Shown piece after piece: positions 6,049 through 12,360 of a stretch of 12,821 nt of DNA. Position 1 is the first letter of the stretch; every line of letters begins with the position of its first letter. The translations under genes were made by a program, and so were the position numbers. This DNA is from DASPTB01 sp035623615 (lineage in GTDB: Bacteria > Actinomycetota > UBA4738): the NCBI GenBank assembly GCA_035623615.1, contig DASPTB010000055.1:1-12821 (forward strand), read 5' to 3'. The notes under the pieces were generated by a model. That model saw only the letters and a program-made list of their open reading frames with translations, had not been told where the DNA came from and made no database searches.

Positions 6049-7584
6049 ATGAGCGACCCGCGCGACGTGGCCCGCCCCGAGCCCGTGCAGTCCTTGAACT
6101 GGGACGCGCAGCGGGCGAAGGCGTTCGGCGACCGCATCCTCGCGCTGTGGCAGGAGTTCCTGACGCGCCTCCCCGAGCTGCCGGTTGCGAAGCACGACGA
6201 CGCCGGTATGGTGCGGCACGGTGTCGTGATGCAGGTTCCCGACGAGCCCCTCGGCGAGGAGGCGATCGTCGAGCACCTTCGGTCGCTGGCCTTCGACTAC
6301 GCGACCTATCCCGGACATCCTCGGTTCATGGCCTACATCACCGGGCCCGGCACGGTTCCGGGCGCGGCGGCGGACCTGCTCGCGGCCGGCCTCAACATGA
6401 ACCTCGGTGCGTGGCGCCTCTCCCCCGGTCCGACAGAGATCGAGCGCGCGCTGATCCGCTTCTTCGCCGAGGCGTTCGGGCTCCCCTCGACGGCCGGCGG
6501 CGTCCTCGTTTCGGGCGGCGCGATGGCGAACTTCACCGCGCTGAAGGCGGCGCGCGACCACCAGCTCGGGCTGGACGTGCGCCGCGACGGGGTCGCGGCG
6601 CACGGTCCGGTCGGCGTGTACGCCAGCAGCGAGATCCACGTCACCACCGACCGCGCGCTCGACATGCTCGGCCTGGGCTCGGGTGCGCTGCGGAAGGTCG
6701 ACGTCGACGACGCGTGGCGCATTCGTCTGGACATGCTGCAGGCGGCGATCGACGCCGATCGGGAACAAGGCGTGCGCCCCGCGATCGTGGTGGCGACCGC
6801 CGGCACGGTCGCGACCGGCGCGATCGACCCTCTCGCCGGCATCGCCGACCTCTGCGAGCGGGAGGGGCTATGGATGCATGTGGACGGGGCGTACGGCGGC
6901 CCCGCGGTGCTCGCGGAGGACCTCCGGCCGGGGTTCGCCGGCATCGAGCGCGCCGACTCGCTCGCATTCGACCCGCACAAGTGGATGTACACGCCGCACT
7001 CGGGCGGGTGCGTCCTCGTTCGCGACGAGGCCCGGCTCGAGGCGTCGTTCGCCGCTCACGCCAGCTACATCCGAGAGGACACCGAGCGAATGGATCACGA
7101 GGTGGACCTGGGCCACCTGAGCCCGCAGTTCAGCCGCGGGTTCCAGGCGCTCAAGATCTGGGTGTCGTTGCTCGCGCACGGGCGGCGCGCGTACGGCGAG
7201 CGCATCTCGCACGACGCGGCGCTTGCCCGCTACCTCGCCGCGAGCGTCGACGCGCACCCGTTGTTCGAGCTCGCGGCGCCCGTGACGCTGTCGATCTGCT
7301 GCTTCCGCTTCGTGCCGGAGAACCTGCCGGGCAGCGACGGCGATCCGGCTGCCCGCGAGCGGTATCTGAGCGAACTCAATGAGAGGATCATGACCGAGCT
7401 CCAGCTCGACGGCCGCGTGTACATCTCGAACGCGGTGCTGGGCGACGCGTTCGTGCTTCGCGCCTGCGTGGTGAACTTCCGCACCGAGGCCGCCGACATG
7501 GACGCCGTCCTCGACGTTGCGGCCGAGCTGGGAGCGCGACTCGACGCCGAGCTCCGCCCGTCGGCGTTCGCCTCGCTCGACTGA
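6049..7584 (+). CDS. Pyridoxal-phosphate-dependent group II amino acid decarboxylase
   Basis: 511 residues, a full-length fold-type I enzyme of the aromatic amino acid/glutamate decarboxylase superfamily. It removes the alpha-carboxyl of an amino acid to give an amine. The PLP Schiff-base lysine is Lys311 in FDPHKWMY. Asp279 (HVDGAYGG) should bind the pyridine nitrogen and His197 (SSEIHVTT) should stack on the ring. The substrate-side segment HPRFMAYITGPGT (90-102) and LNMNLGAWRLSPGPTEIE (115-132) are typical of the family. By eye Tyr340 in ASYIRED falls at the position of the flexible-loop Tyr332 of animal DOPA decarboxylase, 29 residues after the lysine in both, which favours true decarboxylation. 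Substrate cannot be read from the sequence. It follows the M20 peptidase by 45 bp and converges on ccmI. Confidence 0.9.
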   Translation: MSDPRDVARPEPVQSLNWDAQRAKAFGDRILALWQEFLTRLPELPVAKHDDAGMVRHGVVMQVPDEPLGEEAIVEHLRSLAFDYATYPGHPRFMAYITGPGTVPGAAADLLAAGLNMNLGAWRLSPGPTEIERALIRFFAEAFGLPSTAGGVLVSGGAMANFTALKAARDHQLGLDVRRDGVAAHGPVGVYASSEIHVTTDRALDMLGLGSGALRKVDVDDAWRIRLDMLQAAIDADREQGVRPAIVVATAGTVATGAIDPLAGIADLCEREGLWMHVDGAYGGPAVLAEDLRPGFAGIERADSLAFDPHKWMYTPHSGGCVLVRDEARLEASFAAHASYIREDTERMDHEVDLGHLSPQFSRGFQALKIWVSLLAHGRRAYGERISHDAALARYLAASVDAHPLFELAAPVTLSICCFRFVPENLPGSDGDPAARERYLSELNERIMTELQLDGRVYISNAVLGDAFVLRACVVNFRTEAADMDAVLDVAAELGARLDAELRPSAFASLD

Positions 7585-7612
7585 AAGGAAGCTCCGCGGT
7601 CGGTGCGGACGC

Positions 7613-7628
7613 CCGCCGATCGCGGCGG
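7613..7628. terminator. GC-rich hairpin between convergent genes
   Basis: CCGCCG (7613-7618) pairs perfectly with CGGCGG (7623-7628) around an ATCG loop. It fills most of the 46-bp gap between the decarboxylase stop (7584) and the ccmI stop (7631), so it could end transcription from both sides. Neither strand has a T tract after the stem, so its function as an intrinsic terminator is uncertain. Confidence 0.35.
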
Positions 7629-7630
7629 CC

Positions 7631-8569
7631 TTACCCTCCCGCCTCCCCGGACGGCGCGGGCGACGGACCCGAAGCTCCCGTCACCCCGGCCGCCGACGCC
7701 AACAGGCCCTGCACCTCCTCCCGGTGGGCGCCCTCCGGCGCGGCCGCGAGGTACCCGCGCAGGGCGACCACGGCCGGAGCCTTCTCGTGCAGGCCCTTCA
7801 GCAGGATGATCCCCTTGTCGTAGAGCGCCTCGGGATACGCCGGATCGACGCGCAGGGCCTGGTTCTCCGCGAACAACCCGTCCTTTGCGCGTCCCTGTTC
7901 GTAGAGCAGGAACCCGAGCGCCGCCCGCGCCTCAACGGCGTTGGGATCGAGCCGGAGCGCCTCGACGTACTGCTCGGCCGCGAGTCCCGTGAGGCCGGCG
8001 GCCTCGTACCGGCTCGCCAAGTCGAGGCGGGCGGCGACGTCGTTCGGATGATCCCTCACGCGTTGCTCGAAGAACGAGAGCGCGCTCGCGCCCGACCCGG
8101 TGATCTGCGAGTCGCCCGTGATCGGCTGCGTCGTGTTGCGCGGCGCGACGGCGCTCGCCAGCAGGATTCCGACGAGCACGAGGCCGCCAAGGCACGCGGC
8201 GGCGATCCATGCCGGCCCTGCCGTCGTTGCCGGCCGATGACCGTTCTGCGATGCCGTCTCCCGCGACCGCTCGCGCAGCGTGGCCAGCGCGCCCCCGTTC
8301 GTGCCGTCGCGCGCGTCGATCGCGCGCAGGACGGTGACCGCGCGACGCTCGGTCTCCCGCCGCAGGACCCGGTAGTCCGCGTCGGACAGCGCCCTCGACG
8401 CGTGCTCCTCCTGCAGGTCGCGGAGCGAGCGAAGCAGCGTGTCGCGCTCGTCCTCGAGGGGATCGGCCAGCGGCTCGATCGCCGGGGCCGGCCGGCCGAA
8501 CGGCCGAAGGATCCCCGCCGCGGCGATCGCGGCCATCCCCGCGGAAAGGAGCAGCAGCGCCCACGTCAT
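7631..8569 (-). CDS. ccmI: CcmI/CycH-like cytochrome c biogenesis protein with TPR domain
   Basis: 312 residues, membrane protein. In System I, CcmI acts as the apocytochrome c chaperone that presents the substrate to CcmF/CcmH. The first membrane helix is at residues 3-20. A cytoplasmic loop follows with the CcmI pattern LEDERDTLLRSLRDLQEEH (38-56) and LSDADYRVLRRETERRA (61-77). A second membrane helix spans about 119-142. The periplasmic part holds tetratricopeptide-like repeats (about 165-285), for example AAEQYVEALRLDPNAVEARA (197-216) and ENQALRVDPAYPEALYDKG (235-253). The C-terminus is Gly/Ser/Pro-rich. The ATG at 8569 overlaps the ccmH stop as ATGA and has GGGAGG seven bases upstream, so longer frames are rejected. 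It is the last gene of the ccm operon. Confidence 0.85.
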   Translation of the reverse strand: MTWALLLLSAGMAAIAAAGILRPFGRPAPAIEPLADPLEDERDTLLRSLRDLQEEHASRALSDADYRVLRRETERRAVTVLRAIDARDGTNGGALATLRERSRETASQNGHRPATTAGPAWIAAACLGGLVLVGILLASAVAPRNTTQPITGDSQITGSGASALSFFEQRVRDHPNDVAARLDLASRYEAAGLTGLAAEQYVEALRLDPNAVEARAALGFLLYEQGRAKDGLFAENQALRVDPAYPEALYDKGIILLKGLHEKAPAVVALRGYLAAAPEGAHREEVQGLLASAAGVTGASGPSPAPSGEAGG

Positions 8570-9135
8570 TCGGGGTCCTCCCAGGCGCCGGATGCGGCGA
8601 CCGCGCGCTCGAGCAGCCGGCGGTCGGACGAGGACAGCTCGTCCGGCGCGTCCGGCCGGCCCGGAAGGTTCTCTGCCGGCGCCGCCTCCGGCCGCGCGGC
8701 GCCCGGACGGTCCCGCGTCCATCGGCTGATCGCCACGACGGCGAGCGCACACCCGGCGAGGGCGAGGGCGAGGGGCAGGATCCAGACCACCAGCGACAGC
8801 CCGTGGCGGGGGGGGGCCATCAGGATCCAGGAGCCGTACGCATGGACGAACTGCTGACGGATGGCGCTCGGGGGCGTCCCGGCCTGGAGCTCGGTCGCGA
8901 TCTTGGCCCGCATCGCCTGTGCGAGCGGGGCCGGCGAGTCGGCGACCGACAGGTCCTGGCACACGGGGCAGCGGAGCCCGACGGCGACGGCGCGCACGCG
9001 TTCCTGCAGCGTGGTGGGGGCCGGGGCGCCGCGCGCCGCGATCACGAGGATCGCGGCCGCGGCGGCGACGAGCGCGACCCCCACCACCGCCGCCGCCGCC
9101 GTGCCGGCTGCCCCGCGGCCTTCGCCGCTCATCAC
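8566..9135 (-). CDS. ccmH: CcmH, cytochrome c maturation thiol oxidoreductase
   Basis: 189 residues from GTG, or 188 from the ATG immediately after it. CcmH reduces or holds the CXXCH thiols of apocytochrome c in the periplasm before haem attachment. The family motif is LRCPVCQDLSVADS (54-67) with Cys56 and Cys59. The domain continues to VHAYGSWILMAPP (97-109) and a membrane helix at about 112-137. An N-terminal hydrophobic stretch (13-35) is a signal anchor. The C-terminal tail (140-189) is Pro/Ala-rich and probably cytoplasmic. This is the short single-domain type; the TPR part is the separate ccmI gene. The start overlaps the ccmG stop (GTGATGA arrangement), and a run of eight G lies just upstream. 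A run of nine C falls in codons 107-110. Confidence 0.88.
   Translation of the reverse strand: MMSGEGRGAAGTAAAAVVGVALVAAAAAILVIAARGAPAPTTLQERVRAVAVGLRCPVCQDLSVADSPAPLAQAMRAKIATELQAGTPPSAIRQQFVHAYGSWILMAPPRHGLSLVVWILPLALALAGCALAVVAISRWTRDRPGAARPEAAPAENLPGRPDAPDELSSSDRRLLERAVAASGAWEDPE
8577..8582 (-). promoter_or_regulatory. Shine-Dalgarno sequence deciding the ccmI start
   Basis: GGGAGG on the minus strand ends 7 bases before the ATG at 8569. It lies inside the last codons of ccmH and supports starting ccmI at the ATGA overlap instead of at upstream in-frame codons. Confidence 0.65.
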
Positions 9136-9728
9136 GCCCCCCCCGGTATCGCGTTCGCGATCTGTTCGGACAGCTCCGGATACGTCACCGGGCCGATCGT
9201 CTTCGCCACGATGTGACCGTCGGGCGAGATCACGAACGTTTCGGGAACGCCGGTGACCCCGTAGTCGATCGCTGTGGTCGTTCCGGGATCGGACGCGAGC
9301 GGCCAGTGCATGCCCATCTGCTTCGCGAACCCTCTGGCGGTTCCCGACTGGTCCTCGAACGACACGCCCACGAACTGCACGCCCTGGTCACGGTAGCGGT
9401 CGAACACCGCCTGCAGCGCCTTGTTCTCCACGATGCAGTCGGCGCACCACGAGGCCCAGAAGTTCAGTACCACGACCTGGCCGCGCATCGAACCGAGGCT
9501 GACCGTGCCGGTGCCGTCCAGGCGCGCCAGCTGGAAACCCGGTGCCATCTTCCCCAGGTCGACCGGCTGCACCACGGTCGGGTTGCGGCCCAGGCCGAAA
9601 GCGAACAGGGCCGCCAGCAGGGCCACAATCAGGACCACGATGCCGACCGGGATCCAAACGGCGGCGGCGCTCCGGCCGCCGAGCCGAGTCGGATGCCGGG
9701 CCGTCGCCTCCGAGCTCGCGTCGCTCAT
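9132..9728 (-). CDS. ccmG: CcmG/ResA-type TlpA family thiol:disulfide oxidoreductase
   Basis: 198 residues. A membrane anchor (about 25-47) is followed by a periplasmic thioredoxin fold. It passes reducing power to CcmH or apocytochrome c in haem attachment. The active site is WASWCADC (91-98) with Cys95 and Cys98. VSFEDQ (122-127) and the cis-proline segment TGVPETFVI (159-167, Pro162) are typical of CcmG/DsbE and ResA. The CADC dipeptide differs from the WCPPC or WCEPC common in the family. The ATG at 9728 is chosen over an Arg-rich extension to 9851 because it overlaps the ccmF stop as ATGA and has GGAGG seven bases upstream. ResA-type naming would be equally valid; the surrounding System I genes favour ccmG. 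Confidence 0.88.
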   Translation of the reverse strand: MSDASSEATARHPTRLGGRSAAAVWIPVGIVVLIVALLAALFAFGLGRNPTVVQPVDLGKMAPGFQLARLDGTGTVSLGSMRGQVVVLNFWASWCADCIVENKALQAVFDRYRDQGVQFVGVSFEDQSGTARGFAKQMGMHWPLASDPGTTTAIDYGVTGVPETFVISPDGHIVAKTIGPVTYPELSEQIANAIPGGA

Positions 9729-11722
9729 CCCGCCACCTCCGCGAGCTCGCGAACGCGGGGCTCGGCCGGAACCGCCCCGCGACGGCGACCGAACGGCCAA
9801 GCGGCAAGCACCCCGCCGAGCGCCATGACGCCGAGCCCGACCCACAACCACATGACGCCGGGGTTGAGGAAGAACCGGAACGTCGCCCGGTTCCCGTTCT
9901 CATCGAAGGCGATGACCGACGTGTACAGATCCTTGAGCACGCCGTAGTGAATGGAGGGCGTTCCGATCGGCTCGGAGGCCGAGGGGTACATGTTGAGCGA
10001 AGGTGTCACACGCCCGGCCGGACGCCCGCCGCGCGTCACGACCACGTCGGCGATCAGCACGCGGCGCTGCGGTTGCTGCACGGCGCGCTCGCCCGTGTAG
10101 CGCAGCGTGTAGCCCGCGAACCGCGCGGTCTGCCCTCTCGTCAGCGTCACGTCGGTGCGAAGGGCGAAGATCGACGAGGCCGTGATCGCGATGGCCGCCA
10201 GCGCCACGCCGATGTGGACGACGTACCCACCGTAGCGCCGGCGATCGCGGGCGATCGCGGGCGCGATCGCCGGAACGAGACGGCGACCCGTGGCACGCGC
10301 GAACGCCCGGACGCCGCGCACGATCTCCTGGCCGTTGGCCGCGAGCACGAACGCCGCGAGCCCGAAGGCGAACGCGGCGGGCAGGTCGCGCATCCCGGCG
10401 ACCGCCAGCACGACCAACGTGGCCGCTGCGGCGGCGGCCGGAGTGGCCACGCGAGCCCGCAGCCCGTCGAGGGTCGTGCGCCGCCACGACAGCAGCGGTC
10501 CCACGCCCATCAGGAACAGCAGGACGAGGAACACGGGCGCCGTGGTCTCGACGAAGTAGGGCTCGCCCACCGTCACCTGACGGTTCGTCAGCGCCTGGTC
10601 GAGCAGCGGGAAGATCGTTCCCACGAGGACCACGAGGGTGATGAGCACCAGGCAGAGGTTGTTGCCGAGGAACGCGGCTTCCCGAGACAGCACCGCGTCG
10701 AACCTCGCCTCGGAGCGCAGCCGCCAGGCGCGCGCGGCGATCAATCCGAAGCCGCCGAGCAGGACCACCACGAGGAACCCGAGATACATCGGTCCCACCG
10801 GCGACTGGGCGAAGCTGTGCACCGACGAGAGGATGCTGCCGCGGGTCAGGAACGTCCCGAAGGTGGTGAGCGCGAACCCGCCGACCGCGAGCGACAGGTT
10901 CCACACCTTGAGCATGCCCCGGCGTTCCTGCAGCAGAACGGAGTGCAGGAACGCCGTCGCCACGAGCCACGGGAGGAGCGCGACGTTCTCCACGGGGTCC
11001 CACGCCCAGTAGCCGCCCCACCCCAGGACCCCGTACGACCACAGCGCTCCGAGCATCAGGCCGATCGTCAGGAAGATCCACGAGGCGAGCACCCACCGCC
11101 GCACGGTGCGGATCCACGCGTCGGAGAGCCGCCCGGTCAGGAGCGCCGCGATCGCGAACGCGAACGGCACCGTGAACCCGATGAACCCCAGATAGAGGAA
11201 CGGCGGGTGCACGGCCATCAGCGGATGGTTCTGCAGCAGAGGAAGGGGCCCGCGTCCATCGGGGGGCGCGACCGCGTACGCCGCGAATGGCTGCGTGGGA
11301 CCGAGCACCAGGATCAGGTAGAAGACCTGGACGAGGTACATGACCGCGAGCGCCCACGGAAGCGTCTCAGGCCGCGACCGGCGGAAGCGGAACGCCACGG
11401 CGGCGATGTAGCCCGCGAGCACGAGGTTCCAGAGCAGGAGCGACCCCTCGTCGGCCGACCACAGCGACAGCACCTTGAAGAAGACCGGCGTCGCTCGGCT
11501 CGAGTTCTCGAAGACGTAGCGCAGCGCGAAGTCGTTCGTGAGGAGCGCGACCTCCATGATGACGTTCGCGGCGAGCACCAGCACCAGCAACGAGTACGCC
11601 GTCGTCCGGGCGCTCTCCACGAGCATCGGACGGCCTCGACGCGCGCCGATGATCGCCGCGGTCGCGCCGTAGGCGGCGAGGGCGAGAGAAAGAGCGAGCG
11701 CGAACGTTCCCAGGCGATCCAC
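9725..11722 (-). CDS. ccmF: CcmF, cytochrome c haem lyase subunit
   Basis: 665 residues, a polytopic membrane protein that takes haem from CcmE and ligates it to apocytochrome c. The WWD haem-handling motif is at 234-253 (GWGGYWAWDPVENVALLPWL). Four histidines fall where the haem ligands of E. coli CcmF are expected from recalled numbering (173, 261, 303, 491): His172 (AVHPPFL), His260 (FLHSVLL), His302 (SSVHSF) and His503 (YVVHIGV). A periplasmic domain spans about 520-620, and the last membrane helix about 621-643. Length is normal for the family. The start is a GTG, one base after the ccmE stop. The beginning (GTFALALSLALA) matches the usual CcmF N-terminal helix. CcmF/NrfE paralogs serve other cytochromes, but the operon context supports the general CcmF. 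Confidence 0.95.
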   Translation of the reverse strand: MDRLGTFALALSLALAAYGATAAIIGARRGRPMLVESARTTAYSLLVLVLAANVIMEVALLTNDFALRYVFENSSRATPVFFKVLSLWSADEGSLLLWNLVLAGYIAAVAFRFRRSRPETLPWALAVMYLVQVFYLILVLGPTQPFAAYAVAPPDGRGPLPLLQNHPLMAVHPPFLYLGFIGFTVPFAFAIAALLTGRLSDAWIRTVRRWVLASWIFLTIGLMLGALWSYGVLGWGGYWAWDPVENVALLPWLVATAFLHSVLLQERRGMLKVWNLSLAVGGFALTTFGTFLTRGSILSSVHSFAQSPVGPMYLGFLVVVLLGGFGLIAARAWRLRSEARFDAVLSREAAFLGNNLCLVLITLVVLVGTIFPLLDQALTNRQVTVGEPYFVETTAPVFLVLLFLMGVGPLLSWRRTTLDGLRARVATPAAAAAATLVVLAVAGMRDLPAAFAFGLAAFVLAANGQEIVRGVRAFARATGRRLVPAIAPAIARDRRRYGGYVVHIGVALAAIAITASSIFALRTDVTLTRGQTARFAGYTLRYTGERAVQQPQRRVLIADVVVTRGGRPAGRVTPSLNMYPSASEPIGTPSIHYGVLKDLYTSVIAFDENGNRATFRFFLNPGVMWLWVGLGVMALGGVLAAWPFGRRRGAVPAEPRVRELAEVAG
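9736..9740 (-). promoter_or_regulatory. Shine-Dalgarno sequence deciding the ccmG start
   Basis: GGAGG on the minus strand lies 7 bases before the ATG at 9728, inside the end of ccmF. It fixes the start of the thioredoxin-like protein at the ATGA overlap. Confidence 0.65.
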
Positions 11723-11723
11723 G

Positions 11724-12242
11724 TCAGCCGCCCCCCGCCAGGTCGGCCGACGTCGGCGTCTCGCCGGGCTGGGGCGGCTCGTATACGCCGTTGTGCTTGA
11801 CCAGCACGGTGTCCGCGTGGAACGCGCCGTCGGCGCCGTAGGACCCCTCGACCACCACGCCCTGGTTCGCGCGGAACAGCGCCGGAACGCCGCCCGTGTC
11901 GATGACCGTCATTCGCGTCGTGCCGTCGGTCACCACGAAGCGCACGGTGGACCCGATGTGCTGCACCGTTCCCGGCAGGACGAACCCCCCGAGGCGCTCG
12001 GGCTGCCCGACGTCGGGAGTTGCAAGGATCTCCGTGGGCGTCCGGTAGTAGACGAGACTGTTGCCGAGGCCTTTGAACGCAACCCACCCGAGCGCGCCGA
12101 CGATGAGCGCGAGCGCCACGAACACCCGGCCGCGCCGCGCCGGGGCCCGTCCCTTCGCCGGCGGCGCCGTCGTTGGCCCGCTCGAGGGGGGTGACGCCGT
12201 CGTTCGCCCGCTAGCCTGCGGCACCGGCGTCCCGCCGGGCAA
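11724..12242 (-). CDS. ccmE: CcmE, periplasmic haem chaperone
   Basis: 172 residues. CcmE receives haem covalently on a histidine from the CcmABCD complex and hands it to CcmF. After a Pro/Thr/Ala-rich N-terminal stretch (1-39) comes one membrane helix (about 40-57). The OB-fold domain follows: RLGGFVLPGTVQ (83-94), VPALFRANQGVVVEG (119-133) and the haem-binding segment VLVKHNGVYEPP (146-157), with His150 and Tyr154 forming HxxxY. It is therefore the histidine-type CcmE, not the cysteine variant. TTG at 12242 is chosen because GGAGG lies 6 bases upstream. A GTG at 12224 or at 12125, directly before the helix, would also give a working protein. The start lies within ccmD, overlapping it by 32 bp in another frame. 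Confidence 0.9.
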   Translation of the reverse strand: MPGGTPVPQASGRTTASPPSSGPTTAPPAKGRAPARRGRVFVALALIVGALGWVAFKGLGNSLVYYRTPTEILATPDVGQPERLGGFVLPGTVQHIGSTVRFVVTDGTTRMTVIDTGGVPALFRANQGVVVEGSYGADGAFHADTVLVKHNGVYEPPQPGETPTSADLAGGG

Positions 12243-12360
12243 CGACCGCCTCCGTCAACCGTCGCGCCCGGCGCGCGCGTGCGAACAGCCGCAGGACGTA
12301 GCCGCCCAGCACCCCGGCCGTCAGCAGGTACCCCGCCGCGACGTAGCCGGCGTTATCCAC
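12211..12360 (-). CDS. ccmD: CcmD-like small haem exporter membrane protein
   Basis: 49 residues, from GTG (12360) to TAG (12211). CcmD is a tiny single-span protein that joins the CcmABC complex and helps release holo-CcmE. The N-terminus is MDNAGYVAAGYLLTAG (reading GTG as Met), a membrane helix at about residues 6-26 ending in YVLRLF, followed by a basic stretch (ARARRARR, 27-34), the usual CcmD layout. It overlaps the ccmC stop by 8 bp upstream and the ccmE start by 32 bp downstream, in the canonical ccmC-D-E position. CcmD sequences are poorly conserved, so the call rests on size, topology and position. Confidence 0.82.
   Translation of the reverse strand: MDNAGYVAAGYLLTAGVLGGYVLRLFARARRARRLTEAVVARRDAGAAG
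12249..12253 (-). promoter_or_regulatory. Shine-Dalgarno sequence supporting the TTG start of ccmE
   Basis: GGAGG on the minus strand lies 6 bases before the TTG at 12242, inside ccmD. The later GTG candidates lack a comparable site, so this decides in favour of the rare TTG start. Confidence 0.55.

Noticed and set aside
4057..6768. A 903-codon open frame on the minus strand opposite the winged-helix, M20 and decarboxylase genes.
   Set aside because: It is the GC-driven shadow of three well-supported + strand genes. The translation is Arg/His/Asp-rich without any recognisable domain.
5238..7382. A 714-codon + strand frame in another phase across the M20 and decarboxylase genes.
   Set aside because: It runs through two unrelated genes and the gap between them, is Arg-rich, and has no motif.
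9542..11800. A 752-codon + strand frame opposite ccmF and ccmG.
   Set aside because: Composition is dominated by Arg, Glu, His and Pro, as expected from the antisense of a hydrophobic membrane protein. ccmF on the other strand has full family motifs.
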